Source of the DNA: Kiloniella sp. EL199
GTDB lineage: Bacteria > Pseudomonadota > Alphaproteobacteria > Kiloniellales > Kiloniellaceae
NCBI RefSeq assembly: GCF_900313065.1
Contig: NZ_OMPU01000011.1
Location: forward strand, 1-64,000
Length of the DNA: 64,000 nt
Direction: 5' to 3'
Under the pieces are notes generated by a model that was not told where the DNA came from, searched no databases, and was given only the letters and a program-made list of their open reading frames with translations. A program made the translations under genes and the position numbers. This document shows, one piece after another, positions 42,860 to 53,141 of this stretch (its first letter is position 1; every line of letters begins with the position of its first letter).

Positions 42860-45748
42860 CTATTCAGCCGCGTCTCGGTAGCTCTCGATTGAAGGGCAAG
42901 AGCAAATCAAATTACGATCACCATAGACGTTGTCAACACGCCCAACAGGTGCCCAGTACTTACCATCGCGAAGATTTTCAACAGGATAGGCTGCTTCCTC
43001 GCGGGTATATGGATGGTTCCAGCTTTCAGATAACATTGATGCTGCCGTATGTGGTGCATTACAGAGCATATTGTCTTCAAGAGGCAACTCACCAGAAGCA
43101 ACACGACCGATTTCTTTACGAATTGAAATCATTGCGTCCACAAGACGATCAATCTCGTACTTTGATTCTGATTCAGTTGGCTCAATCATCAAGGTACCTG
43201 GCACCGGGAAAGACATAGTTGGCGCATGGAAACCATAATCAATCAAACGCTTCGCGATATCATCAACAGTAATACCTATGTCATCTTTAAGTGGACGGAC
43301 ATCAATGATGCATTCATGCGCAACCATACCGTTCTTTGATGCGTAAAGAACCGGATAGTAGTCAGAAAGGCGCTTTGCCAAGTAGTTTGCATTCAAGATC
43401 GCCATCTGTGTTGCTTTTTTCAGACCAGAAGCTCCCATCAGCTTCAGGTAAGTCCACGTAATCGGCAAAATGCTTGCTGATCCCCATGGCGCAGATGTCA
43501 CAGCACCCTGCCCGGTCTCCGGACCAGCCTCAGCAACGAGAGAGTGATTTGGCAAGAAAGGCGCCAGGTGTTCACCAACGCCGATAGGCCCAACACCAGG
43601 CCCACCACCACCGTGTGGAATACAGAATGTTTTGTGCAAGTTAAGATGCGAAACATCACCGCCGAACTTGCCCGGCTTAGCCAGACCAACCATCGCATTC
43701 ATGTTGGCACCATCGACGTAAACCTGTCCGCCAAAGTCGTGAACAATGCCACAGGTTTTACGAACCTCTTCTTCAAACACGCCGTGTGTTGAAGGATAGG
43801 TAATCATAATTGCAGCCAGATTTTCCTGATACTTTTCAGCTTTGGCATAGAGATCATCGTTGTCGATATAACCTTTGTCATCACAGTTAATGACAACAAC
43901 CTTCATACCAGCCAAGGCAGCAGAAGCAGGGTTTGTTCCGTGTGCAGATGCCGGGATCAAGCAGATATCACGCTGCGTATCACCACGGCTCTCGTGATAC
44001 TTGCGAATAGCCAGAAGACCGGCATATTCACCCTGAGACCCAGAATTAGGCTGTAGTGACACAGCATCATAACCGGTCACCTCAACGAGCATCTCTTCCA
44101 GATCTTTGATCAACTCCAGATAGCCCTCGGCTTGATCCAGAGGAACAAAGGGATGGATCTCGCCAAATTCAGGCCATGTAACCGGAATCATCTCCGTGGC
44201 AGCATTCAGCTTCATTGTACAGGATCCCAATGGAATCATTGCACGATCAAGACCAATATCCTTGTCACAAAGCTTACGTAGATAGCGCATCATTTCTGTT
44301 TCAGAATGATAGCTATTGAAAGTTGGATGTGTCAGGAAATCAGTGCAGCGGGCAAGAACCTCCGGAAGGTTATTCGGTGCAAATTTATCAAGATCATCTA
44401 CGCTTTGACCATCAACCCCAAAGACGGTCCAAAGAGTTTCGATATCACCGCGTGTCGTTGTTTCGTCAAGAGAAACACCGAGAGTATCAGCGTCAATCAC
44501 ACGAAGATTCATTTTATTCTCACGTGCTTTGGCAGCAATTGCTTCTGCTTTCCCCTTTACACTGAGAGATAGCGTATCAAAGAAAGCATCGTGAATAACC
44601 TCTACGCCACCAGCTTTCAAGCCCGCGGCAAGAATAGACGCAAGTCGGGATACCCTGCGCGCAATTGTCTTCAGGCCTTCTGGACCGTGGTAGGTTGCAT
44701 AAAAGCCTGCCATATTTGCCAACAAAGCCTGTGCCGTACAAATATTACTGGTCGCTTTTTCACGACGGATATGCTGTTCACGCGTTTGAAGCGCCATACG
44801 CAGAGCTGGCTCGCCATGTGAATCAACGGACATACCAACAAGACGTGCGGGAATAGAGCGCTTGTATTTATCGTGCGTTGCAAAATAACCAGCGTGTGGA
44901 CCACCAAAGCCCATAGGAACACCAAAGCGCTGTGCAGAACCGATAGCAAAATCGGCACCGAGTTCGCCAGGGCTTTTGATAAGTGTCAGCGCCAGAATAT
45001 CAGCAGCAATCCCGGCAAGGCCTTTGTTCGCTTGAACTGCTGCAATCAAATCACTGTAATCTTCGATACGCCCGGAAGTACCAGGGTACTGGAACAACGC
45101 GCCGTACACAGACGCAGGATCCAGATCTTTACGCGGATCACCAATAACAACTTCATACCCCAGAGCTTCCGCACGCGTTTTAATAACGGCGATGCTCTGT
45201 GGCAAAAGATCCTGATCAACGAAGAAAGCTTCTGCTTTGCTTTTGGCAACGCGGCGACAGAAAGTCATCGCCTCGGCAACGGCAGTCCCTTCGTCAAGCA
45301 TAGAGGAATTCGCCAGTTCCATGCCTGTAAGATCACTGATCATTGTCTGATAGTTCAGGATTGCCTCTAAACGCCCCTGGGAAATCTCTGCCTGATAAGG
45401 CGTATAAGATGTATACCAGCCCGGATTTTCCAGAACGTTTCTCAGGATGACTTTGGGAACATGTGTTCCATAGTACCCCATACCAATAAAGGATTTGAAA
45501 ACTTTGTTCTTCATTGCTAGCGAACGGGCATGAGCAAGAACATCAACTTCTGTCTGACTCTCTGCCATATCAAGTTGAGAAGTCTCGCGAATAGCTTCTG
45601 GTACAGTTTTATCAGAAAGCTCTTGCAAAGAATCAAGCCCCAGCAGGGCAAGCATTTCAGTCTGCTCTGCCTCAGTTGGTCCAATATGGCGACGAACAAA
45701 ATCTGTTTTTTGCTCTAGCTCTTTCAGAGGCACATTAATGTCAGACAT
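42860..45748 (-). CDS. gcvP: Glycine dehydrogenase (decarboxylating), P protein
   Basis: A 962-residue one-chain P protein of the glycine cleavage system. It decarboxylates glycine with pyridoxal phosphate and loads the aminomethyl group onto the lipoyl arm of GcvH. The N-terminal half ([17 protein letters not shown] ... [16 protein letters not shown]) is the regulatory homologue. The C-terminal half holds the PLP Lys in [20 protein letters not shown] and the Gly-rich [13 protein letters not shown]. Length (about 950-960) is normal. It is the third gene of gcvT-gcvH-gcvP. AAGGA lies before the ATG. Confidence 0.98.
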   Translation of the reverse strand: MSDINVPLKELEQKTDFVRRHIGPTEAEQTEMLALLGLDSLQELSDKTVPEAIRETSQLDMAESQTEVDVLAHARSLAMKNKVFKSFIGMGYYGTHVPKVILRNVLENPGWYTSYTPYQAEISQGRLEAILNYQTMISDLTGMELANSSMLDEGTAVAEAMTFCRRVAKSKAEAFFVDQDLLPQSIAVIKTRAEALGYEVVIGDPRKDLDPASVYGALFQYPGTSGRIEDYSDLIAAVQANKGLAGIAADILALTLIKSPGELGADFAIGSAQRFGVPMGFGGPHAGYFATHDKYKRSIPARLVGMSVDSHGEPALRMALQTREQHIRREKATSNICTAQALLANMAGFYATYHGPEGLKTIARRVSRLASILAAGLKAGGVEVIHDAFFDTLSLSVKGKAEAIAAKARENKMNLRVIDADTLGVSLDETTTRGDIETLWTVFGVDGQSVDDLDKFAPNNLPEVLARCTDFLTHPTFNSYHSETEMMRYLRKLCDKDIGLDRAMIPLGSCTMKLNAATEMIPVTWPEFGEIHPFVPLDQAEGYLELIKDLEEMLVEVTGYDAVSLQPNSGSQGEYAGLLAIRKYHESRGDTQRDICLIPASAHGTNPASAALAGMKVVVINCDDKGYIDNDDLYAKAEKYQENLAAIMITYPSTHGVFEEEVRKTCGIVHDFGGQVYVDGANMNAMVGLAKPGKFGGDVSHLNLHKTFCIPHGGGGPGVGPIGVGEHLAPFLPNHSLVAEAGPETGQGAVTSAPWGSASILPITWTYLKLMGASGLKKATQMAILNANYLAKRLSDYYPVLYASKNGMVAHECIIDVRPLKDDIGITVDDIAKRLIDYGFHAPTMSFPVPGTLMIEPTESESKYEIDRLVDAMISIRKEIGRVASGELPLEDNMLCNAPHTAASMLSESWNHPYTREEAAYPVENLRDGKYWAPVGRVDNVYGDRNLICSCPSIESYRDAAE

Positions 45749-45775
45749 GCGAATTCCTTAATAATAAGATCTGCC

Positions 45776-45795
45776 GCCAGCTGCAATAAGCTGGC
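45776..45795 (-). other. Small hairpin between gcvH and gcvP
   Basis: GCCAGCT / AGCTGGC, a 7-bp perfect stem with a 6-nt loop and no T-run. It probably tunes mRNA stability or the ratio of H to P protein. Confidence 0.4.
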
Positions 45796-45850
45796 GCAAA
45801 TCAAGCTTACCTATTCTTATTTTCTTTAGCTCAGGTATTAACCCTGCCAC

Positions 45851-46228
45851 CTATCCTTGGGCGTCGATGAAGGCTTTATAACCAGCTTCATCCATTAACT
45901 CTTCAAGTTGGGAAGCATCTGTGATTTTCACTTTGTAGAACCAGCCTTCGCCCATAGGTGCAGAGTTAACAAGGCTTGGCTCATCAACAAGAGCTTCGTT
46001 GCCTTCAATCACTTCACCGTCACAGATAGCAAGAACTTCACTAGCGGCCTTTACTGACTCAACTACAGCAGCTTCATCGCCCTGCTCAAGATCTTTGCCT
46101 TCTTCTGGTACTTCAACAAAAACAACATCACCCAGCTGTTCCTGAGCAAATTCTGTGATCCCAACGGTACCAATGTCGCCGTCAACAACAATCCATTCAT
46201 GGTCTTCACTGAATTTAATTCCGCTCAT
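45851..46228 (-). CDS. gcvH: Glycine cleavage system H protein
   Basis: A 125-residue lipoyl carrier. The lipoylated Lys is in VVESVKAASEVLAICDGEV, inside the usual hairpin of the barrel-sandwich fold. The N-terminus IKFSEDHEWIVVDGDIGTVG and the C-terminal GEGWFYKVKITDASQLEELM are typical. It carries the aminomethyl arm between GcvP, GcvT and dihydrolipoamide dehydrogenase. AGGA lies before the ATG. It is the middle gene of the gcv operon, 113 bp after gcvT. Confidence 0.97.
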   Translation of the reverse strand: MSGIKFSEDHEWIVVDGDIGTVGITEFAQEQLGDVVFVEVPEEGKDLEQGDEAAVVESVKAASEVLAICDGEVIEGNEALVDEPSLVNSAPMGEGWFYKVKITDASQLEELMDEAGYKAFIDAQG

Positions 46229-46341
46229 AATCCTGATCCTCTAACAAATGTTTTTATTTCAGAGCTTCGCAATAGGGACGTTGCTCTGCATTATTGTGGA
46301 TTTCCACTTTGAATATTCCTCAAACGTTCCGTTTTCCGGAA

Positions 46342-47445
46342 CTATCCTCGGAAATAACTCTTCTGTTCAAACGGCATTTTCACAACTTTACACGGCATCT
46401 CTTTGCCACGTACTAGCGCGTTCAATGCAGTGTCCGGTGTCTTGTAATCGGATGCCACATAGGCAATCGCAATTGGTCCGCCAACGGAAGGACCAAACCC
46501 ACCACTGGTAACTTTACCAACAACGGCACCCTCAGAATTGGTAATTTCGACGCCCGGACGCAATGGGGCGCGTCCTTCGGGTAGGATACCAACCAAACGT
46601 CTCGGGGCACCGTCGGTAATTTGTTTCAAGATAATATCATCACCCGGGAAACCACCATCAGCCCGGCGACGCTTTTGAATAGCCCACAACAAGCCTGCTT
46701 CGACAGGCGTGGTTGTTGTATCAATGTCGTTTCCGTAAAGACAAAGACCTGCTTCCATGCGCAGCGAATCACGTGCGCCCAATCCAGCGACTTCAACTTC
46801 TGTTTCATCAAGAAAGCGACGGACAATGGCAACTGCTTTATCCGCAGGAATTGCAATCTCATAACCATCTTCACCCGTATAGCCAGAACGGCTAACCTGA
46901 CAACTCACACCGTCGATTTCCAGGGTCATAAAGGTCATGAACTTCATATCAGCGCAACGAGCATCAAAGCGAGCAAGAACATCAGCAGATTTTGGCCCCT
47001 GTAGTGCAATCAAAGCATTGTCATATTCGGCTTCGACTTTAACCTGATCACCAATTTTGGACTCGATGTGCGCAATATCGGCATCTTTACAGGCTGCGTT
47101 GATCACCAAGCTCAATCCGCCCGGCACCTTTGTGATCATCAAATCATCAAGGATGCCGCCATCGTCGTTTGTGAAGAAGCTGTAACGAATAGAATTTTCC
47201 GCCAGATTTGCCAAATCAGCAGGAAGAAGGCTTTCCAATGCAGGGATCGCATTTTCACCCATCAGACGAACAATTCCCATATGGGATACATCAAAAATTG
47301 CCGCAGATGCACGTGTATGCTTGTGCTCTGTCATAATACCAGCCGGATATTGCACAGGCATGGAATAACCTGCGAAAGGAACCATCTTGGCACCAAGTTC
47401 CACATGCAGATCATAAAGAGGTGTTTTTTTAAGATCTTCCGACAT
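46342..47445 (-). CDS. gcvT: Aminomethyltransferase, T protein of the glycine cleavage system
   Basis: A 367-residue tetrahydrofolate-dependent enzyme that takes the aminomethyl group from GcvH and makes 5,10-methylene-THF and ammonia. Typical blocks are LYDLHVELGAKMVPFAGYSMPVQY, FDVSHMGIVRLMG, SRSGYTGEDGYEIAIP with the folate-contact Asp, and GLGARDSLRMEAGLCLYG. ATG at 47445 is chosen because GGAG precedes it and the product matches relatives. The open frame upstream belongs to the riboswitch leader. It is the first gene of the operon under the glycine riboswitch. Confidence 0.97.
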   Translation of the reverse strand: MSEDLKKTPLYDLHVELGAKMVPFAGYSMPVQYPAGIMTEHKHTRASAAIFDVSHMGIVRLMGENAIPALESLLPADLANLAENSIRYSFFTNDDGGILDDLMITKVPGGLSLVINAACKDADIAHIESKIGDQVKVEAEYDNALIALQGPKSADVLARFDARCADMKFMTFMTLEIDGVSCQVSRSGYTGEDGYEIAIPADKAVAIVRRFLDETEVEVAGLGARDSLRMEAGLCLYGNDIDTTTTPVEAGLLWAIQKRRRADGGFPGDDIILKQITDGAPRRLVGILPEGRAPLRPGVEITNSEGAVVGKVTSGGFGPSVGGPIAIAYVASDYKTPDTALNALVRGKEMPCKVVKMPFEQKSYFRG

Positions 47446-47497
47446 AACCAAGCTCCAGAACACAAAAGGTAAACACAACAGCGACTTAACCATTGCA

Positions 47498-47702
47498 TCC
47501 CCCTCTGTCTTCGAACCTGAGAGATTCACAAAAGATGTCTATCACCCTTTGCTTACTCCGTCGGTGTCTCGCAGTACGCAAAACTTTCCAGAGTTGCCTG
47601 CCTCTTGCGGTCCATGTGCCTGAGAGTTTCCGGGGCGGTTGCTCCTTCGGCGCTGCTCGTATTGTTTCTGTTAAGAAACTTTACAACAATCTCTCCCGCG
47701 AG
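47498..47702 (-). promoter_or_regulatory. Tandem glycine riboswitch upstream of gcvTHP
   Basis: On the minus strand, aptamer one contains GCGCCGAAGGAGCAACCGCC and closes with ACTCTCAGGC. Aptamer two runs from CAACTCTGG to GAATCTCTCAGG, with CCGACGGAGTAAGC in place of the usual GCCGAAGGAGCAA. A P1-type GAGAG/CTCTC pair and the short linker fit the known tandem architecture. The switch normally turns glycine degradation on at high glycine. A T-rich intrinsic terminator is not obvious between it and gcvT, so control may be on translation. Confidence 0.93.
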
Positions 47703-47994
47703 AGGTATTTCAGCAATAGCTAGATTGTATCACAACAACCTAACTTGGCTAGAGATTTACGCTCTTCTGAAAAAAAGTCAACCACAGACGACACAAATTC
47801 TAGTGAACACGACTAATCTCAAGCAAATACAATCGCTTATTTCCTATAGGAAATTTCCATCCACAAAGAATCACAATAAAACATTATCAGAAACACAGGC
47901 GTTTTATCATAACCTATGCACTCAATACCCTGCTTTTCTCGTTAAAACGACCTCACGAAGAGATTGCTTTAATGAGTTAGATAACTTGGGCTAA
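47703..47994. other. Non-coding region upstream of the gcv operon
   Basis: About 290 bp between the riboswitch and the stop of the lipoprotein gene. It must hold the gcv promoter (minus strand); no confident hexamer pair or terminator was picked out. Confidence 0.45.
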
Positions 47995-48561
47995 TTATAT
48001 TTTCGTACGATTATAATAAAGCTCGCTTCGCGTAAGCTCAAACCCGATAAAGATAATGTAATCGGCCCCGGTTTTGCCATTCCGCAACGGTATTGTCGGG
48101 AAGACGTTATCAACCAAGGCAATGGTCGTCCTGTTACCTTCAAACGGCGCGACCAAATCAAAGGATTCCCGACTTAAAATCTTACGATCATGAGTGGCCA
48201 CGGCAACAAAGTAGTTAAATTTGGCACCACCATCATTGGCTGGTCCCTGCGTAAGTTCAAAACGGACAACCACCTGATTATTCAGGTTATTTGTTTCCTC
48301 ATCGAGAACACAAACATTCGCAAAATTATTAATAGACGCTTCAAATGCCACATCTGTTAGGTCACGCCCCTGTCCCTTAAAGCGGGTCATTTCCTCAGCT
48401 TCTTTAAGAACAATAATTTCAGGACAAGCAGGAGGTGCTTCTTCTGGCTCAATCAAACCGCAACCGGAAAGAACCAGACCAGAAAAAACTAGGGGGGCAA
48501 ACACAACAGCGCCTGACGGGAAGGAAATGCGCGATAAGACTTTGGAGAACAGGCGATCCAT
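47995..48561 (-). CDS. Conserved lipoprotein of unknown function
   Basis: A 188-residue predicted lipoprotein. The signal is SGAVVFAPLVFSGLVLSGCG, with lipobox L-S-G-C near residue 34. The mature part is beta-rich, with EITQGPANDGG-like family blocks (VVVRFELTQGPANDGGAKF, NYFVAVATHDRKILSRESFD) and ends in IIFIGFELTRSELYYNR. Similar short lipoproteins are common in alphaproteobacterial genomes, but I know of no function. It is divergent from ispH; the 250 bp between them hold both promoters. Confidence 0.78.
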   Translation of the reverse strand: MDRLFSKVLSRISFPSGAVVFAPLVFSGLVLSGCGLIEPEEAPPACPEIIVLKEAEEMTRFKGQGRDLTDVAFEASINNFANVCVLDEETNNLNNQVVVRFELTQGPANDGGAKFNYFVAVATHDRKILSRESFDLVAPFEGNRTTIALVDNVFPTIPLRNGKTGADYIIFIGFELTRSELYYNRTKI

Positions 48562-48810
48562 AAAATGCTTTATCCCTTAATCTACCAAGGATTAAAATGA
48601 CTTAAACAACAAAACTACGATATCATAGTTCAGCTATTGATGAATATCTTTCATACAGTTAACTCCTAAATACAAATATACTAGGACAGAAGCAAGCTGT
48701 ACCATGTTTAAGATCATGCTGATTAACTCTTTTCTCAACATCCGCACTGTATTAGTTTCGCCAGAATGACAGATGGGTTATTCTCATCAATAGCTGTATG
48801 GACGAAAATT

Positions 48811-49779
48811 ATGAACAAAAGCGATCTCACGATACTACTTGCCAGCCCAAGGGGATTCTGTGCCGGGGTAGATCGTGCCATTGAGATTGTAGAACGAGCC
48901 CTCGTAAAACATGGTGCGCCCGTTTATGTTCGTCATGAAATTGTTCACAACAGATACGTTGTCGAATCTCTGGAACAAAAGGGTGCTGTTTTTGTAAAGG
49001 AACTGGACCAGGTCCCCGAAGGGCTTCCAGTCATATTCTCAGCACATGGTGTGCCAAAATCTGTGCCAGCAGCGGCACAGGCACGTGAACTCTTGTACTT
49101 TGATGCAACATGTCCTTTGGTGAGCAAAGTCCATAGAGAAGCAGAACGTCACGAAAAAGATGGGCGTCAGGTCATCCTCATTGGGCACGCTGGACACCCT
49201 GAAGTTATTGGTACAATGGGTCAGCTCAGTGATGGATCCATTGTCCTTGTGGAAACCGAAGATGACGCCGAAAACCTTATTGTCGAAGATCCAGATAATC
49301 TCGCGTTTGTCACCCAGACAACTTTATCGGTGGATGATACGGCCTCTATCGTGAGAATATTGATGCGTAGATTTCCCAATATGCTAGAGCCAAAAAAAGA
49401 AGATATCTGTTACGCAACGACCAACAGACAAGAAGCTGTCAAAGCAATCGCCACAAGATGCGATGCCATGTTGGTAATCGGTGCACCCAACTCCTCAAAT
49501 TCAAAACGCCTTGTGGAAGTTGCCTATAAACAAGGTTGTGAAAAAGCTGCACTTGTACAGCGAGCTACCGATATTAAGTGGGATGCATTAAATGGTGTAA
49601 AAACCTTGGGAATTACAGCTGGCGCATCAGCCCCGGAAATCCTTGTTGAAGAAGTCATCAACGCCTTTAAAGAACATTACAACGTCTCAATCGAAGAAAT
49701 CAATATACGCGACGAAAATGTTGTTTTCAAAGCTCCTAAGACATTGCTTGATACGCCTGCAGCAAAAGATATTCGCTAA
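48811..49779 (+). CDS. ispH: 4-hydroxy-3-methylbut-2-enyl diphosphate reductase
   Basis: A 322-residue 4Fe-4S enzyme that performs the last step of the MEP pathway, forming IPP and DMAPP. The three cluster Cys are in [36 protein letters not shown] and [17 protein letters not shown]. The conserved His and Glu residues are in [26 protein letters not shown] and [18 protein letters not shown] at 48811 is preferred over an in-frame ATG 15 codons earlier, because it gives the normal N-terminus and has GGA upstream. It leads the ispH-thrB-rnhA unit. Confidence 0.97.
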   Translation: MNKSDLTILLASPRGFCAGVDRAIEIVERALVKHGAPVYVRHEIVHNRYVVESLEQKGAVFVKELDQVPEGLPVIFSAHGVPKSVPAAAQARELLYFDATCPLVSKVHREAERHEKDGRQVILIGHAGHPEVIGTMGQLSDGSIVLVETEDDAENLIVEDPDNLAFVTQTTLSVDDTASIVRILMRRFPNMLEPKKEDICYATTNRQEAVKAIATRCDAMLVIGAPNSSNSKRLVEVAYKQGCEKAALVQRATDIKWDALNGVKTLGITAGASAPEILVEEVINAFKEHYNVSIEEINIRDENVVFKAPKTLLDTPAAKDIR

Positions 49780-49818
49780 AGTGAGCTATACCCAAACACT
49801 ACTTTCATTGAGACACTA

Positions 49819-50784
49819 ATGGCCGTTTATACAGAAGTCCCTGATGATGAAGTTGAAAACTTCCTCACTGAATATGATCTTGGTAGTGTGCTTTCCTTGA
49901 AAGGTATCGCGGAAGGTGTAGAGAACTCAAACTACATTCTCCACACAACCAAAGGGCACTATATCCTCACACTCTATGAAAAGCGTGTTGAGAAAGCTGA
50001 TCTTCCTTTTTTCCTTGGCTATATGCAACACTTGGCAGACAAAGGAATTTCCTGTCCAGTTCCCATAGCGGGTAAAGACGGCAACAACCTGAGAGAACTT
50101 TGTGGACGACCCGCCGCAATCACAGCCTTTCTGGATGGAATGTGGCCAAGACGGATTCAACCATTTCATTGCCGCGCCTTGGGAAAAACCATAGCAGAGA
50201 TGCATCTCGCAGGGCAGGATTTTCCCCTCAGCAGGCCCAATGCATTATCTGTTCAGGGATGGAAAGAGGTTCTTGATGCTTGTGGCGATAAAAGCGAACA
50301 GGTGAAAACGGGTCTGACAGGCGTTCTCAACAAAGAATACGAATATTTGGAAAAACATTGGCCAAGGGATCTGCCTCAAGGCGTTATCCATGCTGATATG
50401 TTCCAGGATAATGTTTTCTTCATTCACGAGAAACTCTCTGGAGTTATTGATTTTTATTTCGCCTGTAACGATCTCTTGGCATATGAACTTGCTATCTGCC
50501 TGAATGCATGGTGTTTCGAATTGGATAGTTCTTTTAATATTACCAAGGCACAGCTCATGCTCCGGACTTATCAGGATGTACGCCCACTTTCTGAAGATGA
50601 ACTTCACGCCCTCCCCCTTCTTGCTCGCGGGGCATCACTGCGCTTCTTGTTAACAAGACTCTACGACTGGATAAATCATCCAGAAGGCGCCTTTGTGAAA
50701 CCCAAAGATCCGATCGAATACCTGAACAAGTTAAAATTCCACCAGTCCGTCAAAAGCATTTCTGATTATGGAATAATTTTATGA
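49819..50784 (+). CDS. thrB: Homoserine kinase, APH-fold type (ThrB type II)
   Basis: A 321-residue kinase that phosphorylates homoserine for threonine synthesis. It belongs to the aminoglycoside-phosphotransferase fold used for ThrB in many alphaproteobacteria, not to the GHMP type of E. coli. Key blocks are [26 protein letters not shown], the catalytic loop [14 protein letters not shown] with the Asp and Asn, and the metal loop [19 protein letters not shown]. The stop overlaps the rnhA start by 4 bp. Its partner thrC is at 58-60 kb on the other strand. Confidence 0.94.
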   Translation: MAVYTEVPDDEVENFLTEYDLGSVLSLKGIAEGVENSNYILHTTKGHYILTLYEKRVEKADLPFFLGYMQHLADKGISCPVPIAGKDGNNLRELCGRPAAITAFLDGMWPRRIQPFHCRALGKTIAEMHLAGQDFPLSRPNALSVQGWKEVLDACGDKSEQVKTGLTGVLNKEYEYLEKHWPRDLPQGVIHADMFQDNVFFIHEKLSGVIDFYFACNDLLAYELAICLNAWCFELDSSFNITKAQLMLRTYQDVRPLSEDELHALPLLARGASLRFLLTRLYDWINHPEGAFVKPKDPIEYLNKLKFHQSVKSISDYGIIL

Positions 50785-51224
50785 ATCAAAGAACACCTGT
50801 AGAAATTTTCACGGATGGCGCCTGTTCCGGCAACCCTGGGCCGGGAGGATGGGGTGCATTACTAAGGTATAAGGATACAGAAAAAGAACTTTGCGGTGGT
50901 GAAGCAGAAACAACCAATAATCGCATGGAACTGCAAGGGGCAATATCAGCTCTCAACGCCTTAAAAAAGCCATCCTACATCGTCCTGACGACCGATAGCG
51001 TGTATGTGAAAGACGGGATTACAAAATGGATTTTTAACTGGCAAAAGAATGGTTGGAAAACCGCGAATAAAAAACCAGTCAAAAACGCAGAACTTTGGCA
51101 GGATTTAATTGCAGCTCTGAAGCCCCACGACGTGGAGTGGCGTTGGGTCAAGGGACACGCGGGGCACCCTGAAAACGAACGTGCTGATGAACTCGCTCGT
51201 AAAGGCATGGCCGAATACAAATAA
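50781..51224 (+). CDS. rnhA: Ribonuclease HI
   Basis: A 147-residue enzyme that degrades the RNA strand of RNA-DNA hybrids. The four catalytic acids are visible: Asp in [19 protein letters not shown], Glu in [13 protein letters not shown], Asp in [13 protein letters not shown], and Asp in [12 protein letters not shown]. The basic protrusion [16 protein letters not shown] is of the E. coli type. It overlaps thrB by 4 bp, so translation is coupled. The ispH-thrB-rnhA order is common in alphaproteobacteria. With rnhB at 30.6 kb, both RNase H types are in this window. Confidence 0.97.
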   Translation: MNQRTPVEIFTDGACSGNPGPGGWGALLRYKDTEKELCGGEAETTNNRMELQGAISALNALKKPSYIVLTTDSVYVKDGITKWIFNWQKNGWKTANKKPVKNAELWQDLIAALKPHDVEWRWVKGHAGHPENERADELARKGMAEYK

Positions 51225-51238
51225 AGTCATGCCTTTAC
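51199..51238. repeat. 11-bp inverted repeat across the rnhA stop
   Basis: GTAAAGGCATG (51199-51209) pairs with CATGCCTTTAC (51228-51238), with 18 nt between that include the rnhA stop. No T-run follows on either strand. It may be a Rho-independent-like or stabilising 3' hairpin at the convergent junction with the flagellin gene. Confidence 0.5.
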
Positions 51239-51263
51239 ATAAATCCAGAAGAGAAAACTAAAA

Positions 51264-52067
51264 CTAATTTTCTAAAATTTTCAGCAAAGCCTGTGGATTT
51301 TTATTGGCTTGCGCTTGCATTGCCAGCTCAGCTTCATTCAATACTTTTGAAGTGACCAAACTTGTAACCTGAGCAGCAATATCTGCATCGGCCAAAGCCG
51401 AATTAGCTGCAGATACATTTTCAATCTGGCTGGCAATGTTTTCACCCGCGACTTCAAATCGGGAAACCGTTGCACCAATTTCTGCTCTGGCATTACTTAC
51501 CTGATTGAGAGCACCATCAATCGCCCCAATTGCAGTAGTTGCATTCGCAGCACTATCGACTGTTAAACCTGAAATCCCAAGAGAAACGCCCGTAACATCG
51601 ACACCATCAAGAGAAATAGTGTCTCCGACATCGGTTCCAACAAGAAAGTCAGAGCTATCGGTGTTATCCAGGAGGCCACGACCATTAAAGGTGGTCTGAT
51701 TGGCAATTTCCGAGACTTCATCCCTGATTTGGACAAACTCAGCATTAATCGCCTGAAGGCTAGCAGGATCTTGTGTTCCTCCCAAAGCTTGCGCTGCAAG
51801 CTCCTTCATTCGCATCAAACCATCAGATATTCTTGCTAGCCCACCATCCGCAATCTGCCCAATACTGGCCCCTTGCGCTGCAGTGGCTGCATTTTGATTA
51901 AGAACAACAGTGTCTGATTGCAAAACAGTAGAAATAGCCAAAGAAGCCGCTGCATCAGAAGCTCTTGGGATATTCGATCCACTAGCAAGTTTGTTGATAC
52001 TATTTTCCTGCAAACGTGAGTTTTGCAGAGACGCCGCATTAAACGACGCGCCATTAACGGTAGGCAT
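51264..52067 (-). CDS. Short flagellin
   Basis: A 267-residue flagellin that consists almost only of the conserved N- and C-terminal D0-D1 helices. The N-terminal part has SINKLASGSNIPRASDAAASLAIS and ARISDGLMRMKELAAQA, with DEVSEIANQTTFNGRGLLDN. The C-terminal part has DGALNQVSNARAEIGATVSRFE and NSALADADIAAQVTSLV. The surface-exposed D2/D3 region of longer flagellins is missing; only about 45 residues join the two halves. It is exported through the flagellar type III system. GGAG lies before the ATG. No other flagellar genes are in the window, so this is a solitary copy. Confidence 0.93.
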   Translation of the reverse strand: MPTVNGASFNAASLQNSRLQENSINKLASGSNIPRASDAAASLAISTVLQSDTVVLNQNAATAAQGASIGQIADGGLARISDGLMRMKELAAQALGGTQDPASLQAINAEFVQIRDEVSEIANQTTFNGRGLLDNTDSSDFLVGTDVGDTISLDGVDVTGVSLGISGLTVDSAANATTAIGAIDGALNQVSNARAEIGATVSRFEVAGENIASQIENVSAANSALADADIAAQVTSLVTSKVLNEAELAMQAQANKNPQALLKILEN

Positions 52068-52412
52068 TTGACCGTCTCCAATACTTAGAGAATGTTACGC
52101 GCATACCTGCGCAATGCACCAATATCGTTTCCGTTATTCTGAGCCTATTAGGAAAAAAAATCAATAATTTACGTATCCAAATCATCTCAGTTTTTAATAA
52201 AATTTTAGCTAATTTATAAATTACACTCAAAAAAAACTGTTTTTCAATTACTTGGCCGATTCTGCAAATCTATTTCAATCACGGCTCATTTGGATAAAGA
52301 ATTCATTTTGTTAGAGTCGAAAACCAGATCATATACTCAGGATAAAAAGAAACCCTAAGCCCCATTTTGATGTAAACTTATAAATGTGCTTACATCAGAG
52401 GGTCATATAAAC
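52068..52412. other. Non-coding region upstream of the flagellin gene
   Basis: About 345 bp of AT-rich sequence between the divergent flagellin and DUF1194 genes. I looked for sigma-54 (GG-N10-GC) and sigma-28 (TAAA-N15-GCCGATAA) promoters for the flagellin direction and found no convincing match. Confidence 0.45.
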
Positions 52413-53141
52413 TTGAAAAAAGCTTGCACAAAGCTCCTCTGCTTAAAAGAAATGCTGCTGATGATTTTTATAGTAGCGACAGGTATGACAAGTACCAGCA
52501 AAGCAGAGGGCCTGACCGTTGATATGGAGCTGATACTGGCGGTTGATTGCTCTTATAGTGTCAGCGATGCGGAATACTTGTTACAAATGAACGGTTTGGC
52601 ACGTGCACTGCGCTCACCAGCCATCTATGCAGCAATACAGGCAGGACATTATAAAAGAATATCAATTGCTTTAATTCAGTGGTCAGGAACAAATAACCAA
52701 ATCGTCTCAATTCCCTGGACTGCTATAGGTTCCCCTAACTCCATCACTAATCTTTCAGAGAGAATTCGTCGGCTGCCCAGACATGTTGCTCTTGGACCGA
52801 CATCGATCACGGCCGTTATTGCCAAATCACTCCATATGTTCAGTAACAGCCCTTATAGATCATATAGAAAAGTACTGGATATATCCGGTGATGGGCGAAA
52901 CAACGACGGCGTGCCTGCGCATTTCTTACGGGATGTCGCGATAAAAAAGGGTGTAACGGTCAATGGCCTTGCAATTATCAATGAAACACCAACACTACAT
53001 CATTACTTTCGAAATGCTGTAATCGGCGGGCAGGGAAGCTTTGTTATAAAAGCAAATTCCTACGAAGCATATGAATATGCCATCCAGAAAAAGCTCGTAC
53101 GAGAAATAGCCCCCCTGCCAATCGTGCAAAATACTTTTTAG
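52413..53141 (+). CDS. Secreted DUF1194 (von Willebrand A-like) protein
   Basis: A 242-residue exported protein. The start is set at a TTG (52413) with CAGAGGGT ten bases upstream; a GTG nine codons earlier is the alternative. The N-terminus KKACTKLLCLKEMLLMIFIV is followed by ATGMTSTSKAEG, a signal peptide. The mature protein is a DUF1194 domain with the metal-site pattern D-x-S-x-S in LILAVDCSYSVSDAEYLLQ. Conserved downstream blocks are ISIALIQWSGTNNQ, TSITAVIAKSLHMF and KVLDISGDGRNNDG. The family is a vWA relative found mainly in alphaproteobacteria; its role is unknown. Its stop overlaps that of the convergent peroxiredoxin gene by 4 bp. Confidence 0.85.
   Translation: MKKACTKLLCLKEMLLMIFIVATGMTSTSKAEGLTVDMELILAVDCSYSVSDAEYLLQMNGLARALRSPAIYAAIQAGHYKRISIALIQWSGTNNQIVSIPWTAIGSPNSITNLSERIRRLPRHVALGPTSITAVIAKSLHMFSNSPYRSYRKVLDISGDGRNNDGVPAHFLRDVAIKKGVTVNGLAIINETPTLHHYFRNAVIGGQGSFVIKANSYEAYEYAIQKKLVREIAPLPIVQNTF

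Noticed and set aside
44873-45370. 165-residue open frame on the plus strand inside gcvP
   Set aside because: Antisense shadow of a well-conserved gene; sequence has no domain character.
52068-52150. Possible sigma-54 promoter for the flagellin gene (TTGGTGCATTGC)
   Set aside because: The GG and GC elements are two bases too close for a -24/-12 promoter.
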